Below, piece after piece: positions 17,510-25,944 of a stretch of DNA of 64,000 nucleotides (positions within the stretch are counted from its first letter, which is position 1; every line of letters begins with the position of its first letter). Both the position numbers and the translations under genes were made by a program. The stretch lies in assembly GCF_003967515.1 (NCBI RefSeq), contig NZ_BIFQ01000002.1, positions 930,001 through 994,000 on the forward strand. The letters are read 5' to 3'. This DNA is from Dictyobacter aurantiacus. Its GTDB lineage: Bacteria > Chloroflexota > Ktedonobacteria > Ktedonobacterales > Ktedonobacteraceae. Under the pieces are notes generated by a model, which saw only the letters and a program-made list of their open reading frames with translations, ran no database searches and had not been told where the DNA came from.

Positions 17510-17523
17510 AGAAAGCGCTTTCT
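17510..17523. promoter_or_regulatory. Palindromic LacI-type operator before the sugar importer
   Basis: AGAAAGCGCTTTCT is a perfect 14-bp palindrome with central GC/CG steps. It lies 51 bases before the binding-protein start and 46 bases after the regulator stop. Position and symmetry suggest it is the main operator for the importer genes. Confidence 0.65.
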
Positions 17524-17573
17524 GCCGTTATCAAGAATAAACGGGTTCAAGTTTCACGAAAGTGAGGTTCTGC

Positions 17574-18854
17574 ATGAAGCACACTATGAATCGTTCTCCG
17601 CGCAAGGTCGCGATCTCGACAGCAAGCATCGTATGCTTATTATCACTCTTTGCGGTCATGCTAAGTGCCTGCGCTGGTCCAGGCTCCAATCCAAAGATCC
17701 AGCTCACCCTATGGTATTGGAACCGCTCAATCGATGACTCGCTCATCCAGCAGGTAGGCAAGGTATTTCCCAATATCGATCTGCAAGCTGAAAAGATCAC
17801 CGATTACGATAGCAAAGTCAGAACGTCCATGGCGGGACATCATGGAGTCCCTGACATCCTGGGCATCAACTCCAATATCTCCACCTATTTTCCCGATGAG
17901 GACCAGTTTGTCGATCTGCGCACCCTGGGTGCCGATTCCATCAAATCACAATACCTGGACTGGAAATGGAATCTGGGCGTGGCGCCCGGCGGCAAGCTAA
18001 TTGCTCTGCCGATGGACACGGGGCCGACCGCCCTCTTCTATCGCGAGGATCTCTTCGCCAAAGCCGGACTGCCAACCGATCCTCAGCAGGTCACCGACCA
18101 GCTTAAAACCTGGGATGACTATATCCAGGCGGGCGTAAAAATGAAGCAGGCCACCAACGGCAAAGTGTTTATGTTTGACAACATCAACAACGTCTTCAGC
18201 CAGGCGGTTGGTCAACACGCGCTACAATATTTTGACCGTTCCAACAAATACATCGGTACCCAGGATAGCGTTAAGCAAGCGTGGACGCTGGCCAATAAGG
18301 TAAATCAGGCTGGCATCAGCGCCAACATCAGTAACTGGACCACTGAATGGAACGCGGGCGTCAGCAACGGCACCATCGCCTCATTTGTGGGGGCCGTATG
18401 GATGAAGCAGGTATTGCAGGATGCCGCCCCCAACACCAAAGGCAAGTGGCGCATCGCCCGCAATCCTGGTGGAGACGGAAACTCCGGCGGATCTTTCCTG
18501 GCCGTCACCAAAGCCAGCGCCCATCCCAAAGAGGCCTTTGAGGTGGTCAAATGGCTTGAAAATCCCGCTAACCAGCTGACCGCGTACAAGTCACTCCAGC
18601 TCTTCCCCTCGACCATCAGCACGCTCGATCAACCCGGAATGAGCGCGAAAGAAGACTTTTACGGCGGACAGGACACCAACCAGATCTTTTCGGTAGCCGC
18701 CAAAGACATTCCCCGCTTCTACTTCAATGAATATAGCGATATCGTTGGCGGAGCCTACAGCGACCAGCTTAGCCTGATCGCGCTGCAAGGCAAGAAATCA
18801 GACCAGGCCTGGAACGACGCCCAGACAGAAATTCAGAGGCAACTGTTACGATAG
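17574..18854 (+). CDS. Sugar ABC transporter substrate-binding lipoprotein
   Basis: ATG 17574 with GAGG seven bases upstream gives 426 residues; a GTG four codons earlier is less likely. The basic N-terminus, hydrophobic stretch and lipobox LSAC give lipidated Cys33. The mature protein begins with KIQLTLWYWNRSIDDSL and carries GVAPGGKLIALPMDTGPTA, typical of family 1 solute-binding proteins for carbohydrates. It delivers a sugar or oligosaccharide to the two permeases that follow. It is clearly paralogous to the binding protein at 38738-40009, sharing long identical stretches such as ALPMDTGPTALFYR and MFDNINNVF. Confidence 0.94.
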   Translation: MKHTMNRSPRKVAISTASIVCLLSLFAVMLSACAGPGSNPKIQLTLWYWNRSIDDSLIQQVGKVFPNIDLQAEKITDYDSKVRTSMAGHHGVPDILGINSNISTYFPDEDQFVDLRTLGADSIKSQYLDWKWNLGVAPGGKLIALPMDTGPTALFYREDLFAKAGLPTDPQQVTDQLKTWDDYIQAGVKMKQATNGKVFMFDNINNVFSQAVGQHALQYFDRSNKYIGTQDSVKQAWTLANKVNQAGISANISNWTTEWNAGVSNGTIASFVGAVWMKQVLQDAAPNTKGKWRIARNPGGDGNSGGSFLAVTKASAHPKEAFEVVKWLENPANQLTAYKSLQLFPSTISTLDQPGMSAKEDFYGGQDTNQIFSVAAKDIPRFYFNEYSDIVGGAYSDQLSLIALQGKKSDQAWNDAQTEIQRQLLR

Positions 18855-18907
18855 CGAGAATATCTGCTGTTATCCCTGTTATCCAGAGAAAGAAGGAGAA
18901 GAGACAC

Positions 18908-19846
18908 ATGAGTAGTGTCAGCCCTATCGCGATCCCTCAACGTCAGGCCCGGCCAGATACTGTGGTGAAACCGAAAAGCACATTTCGTAAATACCTGCCC
19001 ATGTACCTATCGATCGCGCCATACTTTATCATCTTCCTGGCATTCAGCATCATACCCACTATCTTCTCGCTATACCTGGCCTTCCAGAAATGGGACGGCA
19101 TCGGGCAGATGACCTTTATCGGCTTCAACAACTTTACCTTTGCCTTCAACGATCCCAAGTTCGGCATTGCTATCCTCAATACCTTTGAGATCTGGTTCAT
19201 GTCAACCATCCCCATGCTCTTCCTGGCATTGATTATGGCCTTCCTGCTCAATCAGCGGACCCGTTCCAAGTTCGCCTATCAGATCGCCTACTTTCTGCCC
19301 AACATCACCTCGATCGTGGCGATTACGCTGATCTTCAACTCGTTCTTTGGGGCCCAGTTCGGACTCTTCAACACGGTCCTGACCGCCCTGCACCTGCCAG
19401 CAGTACAGTGGCTCAGCGACTTCTGGGCCATGAAGTGGGCCATCGCCATCCTCGTCATCTGGCGCTGGGTCGGCTATAACGCCCTGGTCTACATGGCCGG
19501 CCTGCAAAGCATTCCCAGCGACTTCTACGAGGCCGCCCGCATGGATGGAGCCAATACTATCAACATCTTCACCCGCATCACGGTTCCGCTGCTCAGACCG
19601 GTCATTCTCTTTACCGTCATCTCTTCCACCCTGGGAGGTCTGACCCTCTTTACCGAGCCAAAGATTCTTTACGGGGATAACGGAGGCGTCGGCAACCAGG
19701 GCCTGACCATGTCGCTGTATCAGTACTGGCAGTCCTTCTCCACCTACCATTATGGATATGGCGCGGCCGTCAGCTGGATCATGTTCTTCATCTTGCTGGC
19801 CTTTACCTTTATCAACTGGAAGATCGTGCAGCGCGGCGATAACTAA
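18908..19846 (+). CDS. Sugar ABC permease, MalF-type
   Basis: This 312-residue permease has six predicted membrane helices. The first starts in MYLSIAPYFIIFLAFSIIPT after a basic N-terminal tail. The EAA loop, which contacts the ATPase, reads YEAARMDGANTINIFTRITVPLL. It lies 53 bases after the binding protein, with AGAAGGAG before ATG 18908. It forms the heterodimeric membrane channel with the next gene. No ATPase gene is present, as in CUT1 systems that share an MsiK-like ATPase encoded elsewhere. Confidence 0.95.
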   Translation: MSSVSPIAIPQRQARPDTVVKPKSTFRKYLPMYLSIAPYFIIFLAFSIIPTIFSLYLAFQKWDGIGQMTFIGFNNFTFAFNDPKFGIAILNTFEIWFMSTIPMLFLALIMAFLLNQRTRSKFAYQIAYFLPNITSIVAITLIFNSFFGAQFGLFNTVLTALHLPAVQWLSDFWAMKWAIAILVIWRWVGYNALVYMAGLQSIPSDFYEAARMDGANTINIFTRITVPLLRPVILFTVISSTLGGLTLFTEPKILYGDNGGVGNQGLTMSLYQYWQSFSTYHYGYGAAVSWIMFFILLAFTFINWKIVQRGDN

Positions 19847-19867
19847 GCAGACAGAGGAGTCGATGCA

Positions 19868-20701
19868 ATGAAAGATTATGGCACACGTACCCAACGTATC
19901 ATCACCCATATCATCCTGTTAGTATTCCTGGTCGCGTCCATCTTCCCATTTTACTGGATGATCGTGATGTCGACCAACACAACCAGCGACATCTACCGCA
20001 TCCCACCGAAAGTCATCTTTGGTGATCAACTATGGATCAACATTTCGCATGTGCTGCAGAATATTAACTTCATCACCAACTTTGGCAATACCCTGCTGAT
20101 CGCGGTCAGCGTCACGGTGCTGGTCCTCTTCTTCTGCTCACTGGCGGGCTTTACATTCGCCAAGTTCGAGTTTCCCGGCAAAAAGGTGCTATTCGTCATC
20201 CTGCTGGTCACCATGATCATCCCCTCGGCCGGATCACTGGTGGCCTCGTTTGTCATCATGGCCGACCTGGGCTGGATTGGCACCTTCCTGCCCCTGATCA
20301 TTCCCAGCATGGTGACCGCCTTCGGCATCTTCTGGATGCGCCAATACTCGCTCTCAGCGATCCAGAGCGATCTGATCGACGCGGGCCGCCTCGATGGCTG
20401 CAGTCATCTGCGCCTCTACTGGAACGTGGCCCTGCCAACCCTCAGACCCGCTTTGGGCTTCCTGGGTGTTATCACCTTCATCAACGCCTGGAACGACTAT
20501 CTCTGGCCCCTCATCGTGCTCAACGATCCCAAGACATATACGCTGCAGATCGCTCTGGCGCAATTAAATGGCGTCTATAGCACGGACTACAGCATGGTCA
20601 TGGCTGGCACCCTTATGTCAACGGTCCCCCTGATCATCATCTTCTTCATCGGTGCGCGCCAATTCATCGCCAACATCTCGGCCGGCGCCCTGAAATTTTA
20701 G
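19868..20701 (+). CDS. Sugar ABC permease, MalG-type
   Basis: This 277-residue permease has six membrane helices. Its front end, LVFLVASIFPFYWMIVMSTN, is typical of MalG-like CUT1 permeases. The EAA motif region is DLIDAGRLDGCSHLRLYWNVALPTLRP. It starts 21 bases after the partner permease and ends at the shared terminator hairpin. Together with the lipoprotein and the MalF-type partner it should import a sugar under LacI control. A paralogous gene lies at 36796-37680. Confidence 0.95.
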   Translation: MKDYGTRTQRIITHIILLVFLVASIFPFYWMIVMSTNTTSDIYRIPPKVIFGDQLWINISHVLQNINFITNFGNTLLIAVSVTVLVLFFCSLAGFTFAKFEFPGKKVLFVILLVTMIIPSAGSLVASFVIMADLGWIGTFLPLIIPSMVTAFGIFWMRQYSLSAIQSDLIDAGRLDGCSHLRLYWNVALPTLRPALGFLGVITFINAWNDYLWPLIVLNDPKTYTLQIALAQLNGVYSTDYSMVMAGTLMSTVPLIIIFFIGARQFIANISAGALKF

Positions 20702-20703
20702 GA

Positions 20704-20777
20704 GTGTTTGCATACATAAAATGGGAGATTGCGTGGATGGCACATCCACGCAATCTCCCATTTTATGTATGCAAACA
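20704..20777. terminator. 36-bp hairpin between convergent genes
   Basis: Arms 20704-20739 and 20743-20778 are perfectly complementary with a 3-base loop. The hairpin fills the entire gap between the permease stop and the stop of the opposing receiver gene, so it should terminate both transcripts. Confidence 0.85.
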
Positions 20778-20778
20778 C

Positions 20779-21186
20779 CTATGCTTTCTTCTTTGAAGAT
20801 GCTTTTTTGTCAGAGTCGGGCAGTACGCTGTGAATCGCATGAAGAATCTCATCAACATCGAAGGGCTTGTAGACCACCGGAATACCTTTATCTTCCAACA
20901 CAGATTCCTGTTCGCGCACCTCATTGAGGGCAGCGGTACACAGAATGATAGGGATCGCCTTGGTGGGAGGATACATGCGCAGCTTCTGCATCATGGTCCA
21001 GCCTTCCTGCTGTACCCCCATTTTTAAATCGAGAATAACGAGATCAGGTTTGATACGCTCAACGTCTCCAATATTCTCCATCGTTTCCACAGAGGCCACA
21101 ACCTCGTATCCTTCGCCTTCAAGTAACATACGAAATAAGTCAAGGATCGATTCGTCATCATTAATAACCAGGATACGGACAGGCAT
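20779..21186 (-). CDS. Single-domain response regulator with Lys-rich tail
   Basis: This 135-residue receiver has the acidic pocket in VINDDESILDLFRMLLEGEGY. The phospho-Asp is in LVILDLKMGVQQEGW, Thr in CTAALNEV and Lys in VVYKPFDVDEIL. No output domain follows, only a basic tail (DKKASSKKKA). It may act by protein-protein contact or as a phosphate shuttle. No kinase is adjacent, so it is an orphan receiver. A GAGG sits nine bases before ATG 21186. Confidence 0.93.
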   Translation of the reverse strand: MPVRILVINDDESILDLFRMLLEGEGYEVVASVETMENIGDVERIKPDLVILDLKMGVQQEGWTMMQKLRMYPPTKAIPIILCTAALNEVREQESVLEDKGIPVVYKPFDVDEILHAIHSVLPDSDKKASSKKKA

Positions 21187-21514
21187 AGCTTAAAACCTCG
21201 CTTTTCGCAACGTAGATAGAGAGAACCAGGCGCTGAGACAAGAGGCAGGAGAGAGATTTGATTGAAAATATACCCCCATAATACTCAGCAGAACACACAA
21301 AATGCGCATACTTTGACATGCGAACACAACCGATCAATACATATATCATAATAAACCACAATCAGCCACAGCGCAATTTGTGGTCCATACGAATAGCATC
21401 AACGGCAGCTATATAGTATCTAAACCTGTCCGAGAAGAAACATTGGGATATATTGTCAGCTATCACGCTACTTTTTTCTATCTTCCACCTTATCCGGTGG
21501 TACCATCAGCCCGG
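21187..21514. other. Gene-free gap upstream of the orphan receiver
   Basis: These 328 bases are AT-richer than their surroundings and hold no open frame with coding character, hairpin or repeat that I can support. They should contain the promoter of the receiver gene and the 3' end of the carboxypeptidase transcript. Confidence 0.5.
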
Positions 21515-22507
21515 CTACAGTTTGCCCTCCAGTTTCAAGAATCCCCAGTCCAGGAGATTTGAGACATAGGTATTGCGTCCCGCCTCATCAGGGCTATTTA
21601 AGATGGCACCGACAATGTAGTGTCCATCGCGTGCGGCGGCAAAGGCCAGGCAATAGCCAGCGATACTGGAGTGGCCGGTTTTCACGCCCAGCATGCCGGG
21701 ATACGTCGAAAGCAGGCCATTGGTGTTCGTCCAGTCATATTTACGATGATACATCGTCGGCGCCAGACTATAAGACGGCTGCGCAACAATGCTGGCAAAG
21801 GTCTGATTCGTCATGGCATATTCAGCCAGTTTTGTCAGATCAGCCGCGCTACTCATACTGACAGCGCCATCAATCGTCAGGCCATCGGGATCCACAAAAT
21901 GCGTTTGTGTCAACCCCAGGTTGGCCGCCTTATTGTTCATCATCGCCACAAAATTCGGCGTTGAACCACCAACATAATCGGCCAAGGCGGTCGCAGCATC
22001 AGCACCGGAGGGCAGCAAGGCGCCATATAAGAGATCCCTGACCTTGATAACATCACCCAGGTGGAGCTGCGCGGTACTGGCGGTGCCGTCGGCGGTACGA
22101 TCAACGGCATCTTGCGAAACGGTAATTTTGGTATCTAAATTCACGCTCTCAATAGTCAGAATGGCGGTCATGATCTTGGTCGTGCTGGCTATCGGCATCA
22201 TTTTGGTTCCGTTTACGTTGGACAGCACAGTATTCGTATTGCCATCCACCATATAGACAGCATCGGCCTGAGGTTGGGGCATCATACCGCGAGGAGTCGG
22301 GGTTGGAGTGGGGATAGGCGTCGGGGTTGGTTCCGGCGTCGGAGTTGGCTCCGGGGTTGGCGTTGGGGTTGGCGTCGGCGTCGGATTTAAAGCACCCAAC
22401 GCATCCATAATCTGGCCATTCACAGGCGTAAATGTAAAGATATAGCAGGTAGATCCAAAGAGCAAAAGAATAACCACTATAACAATGGAGAAAACACGGC
22501 GTTCCAT
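21515..22507 (-). CDS. D-alanyl-D-alanine carboxypeptidase (peptidase S11)
   Basis: ATG 22507 (MERRVFSIVIVVILLLFG) with GGGAG eight bases upstream gives 330 residues. A signal anchor is followed by a Thr-Pro repeat linker (residues about 41-72, units TPTP and TPEP) that should span the wall. The catalytic domain then has the SxxK motif STTK (Ser108, Lys111). The second motif is SGAD, where SGN or SAN is usual, and the third is KTG in VKTGHSSIAGY. The reaction is removal of the terminal D-Ala from peptidoglycan stems. The SGA variant in the second motif is worth noting but occurs in some active S11 members. It fits with the nearby LysM and FemX proteins as wall-modifying functions. Confidence 0.93.
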   Translation of the reverse strand: MERRVFSIVIVVILLLFGSTCYIFTFTPVNGQIMDALGALNPTPTPTPTPTPEPTPTPEPTPTPIPTPTPTPRGMMPQPQADAVYMVDGNTNTVLSNVNGTKMMPIASTTKIMTAILTIESVNLDTKITVSQDAVDRTADGTASTAQLHLGDVIKVRDLLYGALLPSGADAATALADYVGGSTPNFVAMMNNKAANLGLTQTHFVDPDGLTIDGAVSMSSAADLTKLAEYAMTNQTFASIVAQPSYSLAPTMYHRKYDWTNTNGLLSTYPGMLGVKTGHSSIAGYCLAFAAARDGHYIVGAILNSPDEAGRNTYVSNLLDWGFLKLEGKL

Positions 22508-22622
22508 GCACAGGCTCCCGTCTAATAACAAAAAATTTTTTATAAGATGCATCCAATACCACTATCGATTGAAGAGCTAATTTGTTAACAGTACGCCAGG
22601 GTAATATTTCACCTTTTATGAT

Positions 22623-22745
22623 GGTAGCTACGCACCTACGGTGCGCAACAATCTATAGTGTGATAGTGCCACAGGAGCGCATCTTCGCTCCTGTGGCACT
22701 ATCACACACAAAACCGGTGTATCCGCGTACGCGGACGCCAGTAAG
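22623..22745. repeat. Class A element, inverted orientation
   Basis: A hairpin with arms about 22659-22681 and 22688-22710 (TGATAGTGCCACAGGAGCG and its complement) is followed by AAAACCGGTGTATCCGCGTA and CGCGGACGCCAG. That flank is the reverse complement of the class A left module. It lies in a divergent gap between two cell-wall genes. Confidence 0.75.
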
Positions 22746-22979
22746 GCGCTTATCGAAAATGCTATTTACAGTCCTTTTACAGATTATTAACTACCTAACT
22801 AGGTAATTAAGGCTATTTTACATTGTATTTCTATGTGTACCACGGCATTTCATGGTATTCTAGCAATGTTCCCACAACGCCTGAACAACAGGCTACTGGT
22901 TATATCCATTGGTTATGTGGATGAGGAACACCGCGTAAGCGAGCGGTAGTGGAAGTTGTCTACTTGAAATGAGGAAACA

Positions 22980-23798
22980 TTGCAGGTATATCAGACCCTT
23001 AGGAATTTCTTACGTTCGGAAAAGTCAAAGCAGTCGAAAAAAAGTCATTTTATTGCGGTTATGGGAACAGCAGGTTTGCTCGGTGCTACCCTGGGAGTAA
23101 ATGCAGTAGCTCCTAATGTGGCACACGCGGCAACAAGTACAGCACACACAGCTACAGTTAGCACGACCCAGGCAGTTCCTGCCTGCTCCAACGTCTATAC
23201 AGTGGTAGCTGGTGACACATTGAGTCAGATTGGTCAACGTTACTCGGTCAGCTGGTTAGCCCTGGCGGCCGTCAATAGCCTTGCCAATCCAAATCTCATT
23301 TTTGTAGATCAAAGAATTTGTATTGACCATACGGCGGTCAGTAAGGTAGCGAAGAGCGCTCCGGCCGCTCCTCAGAGTGCGCCCGCGCCAGCTCCCGCAC
23401 CAGTACAGCAGGCTCCGGCCCCAACGCCAGCTCCCGCACCGGTACAGCAGGCGCCCGCGCCAGCTCCCGTCGCACCTGCGCCCGCGCCCGTCGCGCCAGC
23501 TCCCGTGACTACGCAGAGCGGCGACATCAATGGCATGATTGATGAAATATTTGGGCCCTATGCTGCGGGTGCCAAACACATTGCCATGTGTGAGTCAGGC
23601 ATGAATCCCGGCGCCACCAATTCCTATTCGGTTGGTGGAAGTCACGCCGCGGGTCTCTTCCAGATCCTGTACCCAAGCACATGGTACACCACCTCACAGG
23701 CTGGTGCCTCTCCATATAACGCCCGGGCTAACATCATTGCCGCCCACGAGATATTCGTGCGTGACGGCTATAGCTGGCGTGAATGGACGTGCCAATAG
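22980..23798 (+). CDS. LysM and transglycosylase-like secreted wall protein
   Basis: TTG 22980 with GAGGAA upstream gives 272 residues. A signal-peptide-like N-terminus (VMGTAGLLGATLGVNAV, then a cleavage region around AHAA) is followed by one LysM domain (YTVVAGDTLSQIGQRYSVSW to LIFVDQRICI). A Pro/Ala-rich linker follows (repeats of APAPAPV and QQAPAP). The C-terminal domain has CESGMNPGATNSYSVGGSHA and AGLFQILYPSTW, resembling a lysozyme-like/SLT transglycosylase with a catalytic Glu in CESG. It should bind and cleave peptidoglycan. No riboswitch could be recognised in the long leader. Confidence 0.9.
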   Translation: MQVYQTLRNFLRSEKSKQSKKSHFIAVMGTAGLLGATLGVNAVAPNVAHAATSTAHTATVSTTQAVPACSNVYTVVAGDTLSQIGQRYSVSWLALAAVNSLANPNLIFVDQRICIDHTAVSKVAKSAPAAPQSAPAPAPAPVQQAPAPTPAPAPVQQAPAPAPVAPAPAPVAPAPVTTQSGDINGMIDEIFGPYAAGAKHIAMCESGMNPGATNSYSVGGSHAAGLFQILYPSTWYTTSQAGASPYNARANIIAAHEIFVRDGYSWREWTCQ

Positions 23799-23870
23799 CA
23801 TAGCGCACTGGGATAGAATTGAATAATTTGTTGTTTTTAATTCAGTTATAGACAACTTCGCTTTTAACCT

Positions 23871-23932
23871 ACCCAAAAACAGAGCTGCCCTCCATGCTAC
23901 ATGTAGCATAGAGGGCAGCTCTGTTTTTGGGT
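23871..23932. terminator. Bidirectional hairpin between convergent genes
   Basis: Arms of 22 bp (23871-23892 and 23911-23932) enclose a second palindrome ATGCTACATGTAGCAT. A run of A on one side and T on the other gives U tracts in both directions. Confidence 0.85.
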
Positions 23933-23974
23933 GTACTTGTACCAGGATCAGCAAGGCGTTCCCCAGGCGCATAG

Positions 23975-24265
23975 TTACTCAAGCATCCAGGGACGTCCAT
24001 GCGAGCGGTGAATGATGGGAGGAGCGGATAGCTCACGCTGCTTTGCTGCCTCTTTGCGCACAACTTCTGGCTCGAAAGCGCTCTTCTCGGCACGATAACG
24101 TGCCCGGGCCATGGCTGGCGGCGTACGCACCAGTCCAGGAGCGGTGTATATCCGCTTGACCTCCCGCTGGCAGACAGGACAGTACATGGGGGTGGCTGCA
24201 TCGGTCAGTGAACGCCAGCACTCGAATGAACCACATTGCTCACAGCGAAATTCATATCTTGGCAT
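23975..24265 (-). CDS. FmdB-family zinc-ribbon protein
   Basis: The start at ATG 24265 gives MPRYEFRCEQCGSFECWRSL, the canonical FmdB beginning; an ATG two codons earlier sits too close to its ribosome site. Two CxxC pairs (CEQC and CPVC) form a small zinc ribbon. An Arg/Ala-rich tail follows, 96 residues in all. FmdB was named for its association with formamidase regulation. Here it lies divergently 355 bases from a formamidase gene, which supports a role in controlling amide use. Confidence 0.9.
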   Translation of the reverse strand: MPRYEFRCEQCGSFECWRSLTDAATPMYCPVCQREVKRIYTAPGLVRTPPAMARARYRAEKSAFEPEVVRKEAAKQRELSAPPIIHRSHGRPWMLE

Positions 24266-24271
24266 ACTCAT

Positions 24272-24620
24272 TCTCCACGCTGCATACTCTTCTTAGCTAC
24301 ATCAGCCAGACATATAAAGGTAATATATTAAATTCATTGATCATTTGCAAAGCCTTATTCTACTTAAGGTTAAATCCCACTTACTTTAGCTTGACATAGA
24401 GATTTTTTTAGACTACCGTATTAGCGTACATGAAGGATAAAGGCAGTGTAAACATAGGCGTCATCTATGCTCAGGTACCCGCCTGGTCAGTTTCCTCGTT
24501 CGGTATAACTACACATAGGGTGATAGTGTCACGTAATAGTTCAATCGTATAGAGTACGTCAAGCTTTAGATCGATACACCTTTCTGCGTTATTCAATCGC
24601 ATATGTAAAGGAAGGCGATC
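24272..24620. promoter_or_regulatory. Long divergent gap between FmdB and formamidase
   Basis: This 349-base AT-rich gap contains TTGACA (24391-24396) and TACCGT (24414-24419) separated by 17 bases, a plausible promoter towards formamidase with a leader of about 190 bases. No palindromic operator or known riboswitch is evident. The gap length suggests regulation, for example by nitrogen status, but no site is identified. Confidence 0.4.
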
Positions 24621-25862
24621 ATGATGACGACCACAACGATGAGACCCGAAGTGCTATTTGGCGTAGATCTGGATAAACCCATGAGTCAGCAACAGATAGT
24701 TGGCCATAACCGCTGGCATCCAGACATTCCCGCGATAGCTTCGGTAAAGCCAGGAACCATCTTCAGGATGGAATGTAAGGACTGGACGGATGGACAGATT
24801 AAGAACAACGATAGTGCGAACGATGTACGCGATATTGATCTTTCAATCCCCCACGTGCTTAGTGGCCCGGTCGCTGTTGAGGGCGCGGAGCCTGGAGACG
24901 TGCTTGTCGTCGACATTCTCGACGTAGCTCCATTCCCGGGTAAAGCGACTTCCTGGGGCTTCACCGGCATCTTCTCCCATGAAAATGGTGGTGGCTTCCT
25001 GACGGACCATTTTCCCGATGCACACAAAGCTATCTGGGATCTCAATGGGGTGGTAGCCACCTCACGGCACGTTCCTGATGTGCGTTTTGTAGGCATTCCG
25101 CATCCCGGTCTGATCGGCTGTGCCCCATCTCACGACCTCCTCAACGCCTGGAACAGGCGCGAGGCTGATCTGATCGCGACCGATCCCAATCGCGTCCCGC
25201 CACTGGCCCTCCCACCGGAGGAAAAGAACGCGGTGATGGGCTCGCTTAAGGGAAGCGACATGCAGAATGCGGCACGCGAAGCGGCGCGCACCGTGCCGCC
25301 ACGCGAACATGGCGGCAACTGCGACATAAAAAACCTGACCCGTGGCTCGCGCGTCTACTTCCCGGTCTATATCAAAGGTGCCAATCTGTCGCTGGGTGAT
25401 CTCCACTTCTCGCAGGGAGACGGTGAGATCACTTTCTGCGGAGCGATCGAGATGGCCGGCTATATCGATTTGCAGGTGGGCCTGATTAAAAACGGCGTCA
25501 ACACCTACAACATGCTGAGCCCCATTTTCAGGAGTAGTCCACTGGAACCCCGCTACTCCAATTTCCTGGTCTTCGAGGGTATATCGGTTGATGAGGCAGG
25601 CAAACAGCATTACATGGATGCCCATATCGCCTATCGGAATGCATGTCTGAACGCGATTGGCTACCTCGAAAAATGTGGCTATACCGGCGAACAGGCCTAC
25701 ATCATCCTGGGCGCCGCGCCAATCGAGGGTCGCATCAGCGGCATTGTGGATATTCCGAATGCCTGCTGCTCGCTCTACCTACCAACCGAGATTTTCGAGC
25801 GCGATGTTGAGCCAATGAAGCACTCGGTCTCCCAGAAAAGGCAGGTTGCAGTCACCAGCTAA
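24621..25862 (+). CDS. fmdA: Formamidase/acetamidase
   Basis: This 413-residue protein matches the FmdA/AmdA family over its whole length. Typical stretches are VGHNRWHPDIPAIASVKPGT, FRMECKDWTDGQIKNNDSAN, SGPVAVEGAEPGDVLVVDIL and EHGGNCDIKNLTRGSRVYFP. GDLHFSQGDGEITFCGAIEM follows near the C-terminal third. The enzyme hydrolyses formamide (or short aliphatic amides) to ammonia and the acid in the cytoplasm. It lies upstream of a urea-type channel on the same strand and near FmdB, giving a coherent amide-nitrogen acquisition module. Start ATG 24621 follows AAGGAAGG. Confidence 0.95.
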   Translation: MMTTTTMRPEVLFGVDLDKPMSQQQIVGHNRWHPDIPAIASVKPGTIFRMECKDWTDGQIKNNDSANDVRDIDLSIPHVLSGPVAVEGAEPGDVLVVDILDVAPFPGKATSWGFTGIFSHENGGGFLTDHFPDAHKAIWDLNGVVATSRHVPDVRFVGIPHPGLIGCAPSHDLLNAWNRREADLIATDPNRVPPLALPPEEKNAVMGSLKGSDMQNAAREAARTVPPREHGGNCDIKNLTRGSRVYFPVYIKGANLSLGDLHFSQGDGEITFCGAIEMAGYIDLQVGLIKNGVNTYNMLSPIFRSSPLEPRYSNFLVFEGISVDEAGKQHYMDAHIAYRNACLNAIGYLEKCGYTGEQAYIILGAAPIEGRISGIVDIPNACCSLYLPTEIFERDVEPMKHSVSQKRQVAVTS

Positions 25863-25895
25863 ACACGAGATGCCCTGTGGTCATGCTTTTCTCCA

Positions 25896-25926
25896 GCCCG
25901 GATGCTGTCGGTAGCAGCATCCGGGC
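25896..25926. terminator. Hairpin between formamidase and urea channel
   Basis: Arms GCCCGGATGCT and AGCATCCGGGC (11 bp) have a 9-base loop and lie 34 bases after the formamidase stop. There is no T tract, so it may attenuate or stabilise rather than end the transcript. Confidence 0.55.
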
Positions 25927-25944
25927 CATATAGAGGTAATAAAG

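Noticed and set aside
19202..19909. Antisense open frame over the MalF-type permease
   Set aside because: It is a shadow of a clearly conserved permease; the composition is Asp/Glu/Gly-rich without structure.
22810..22975. c-di-AMP-type riboswitch before the LysM gene
   Set aside because: Such leaders precede wall hydrolases in other bacteria, but the conserved core motifs could not be found here.
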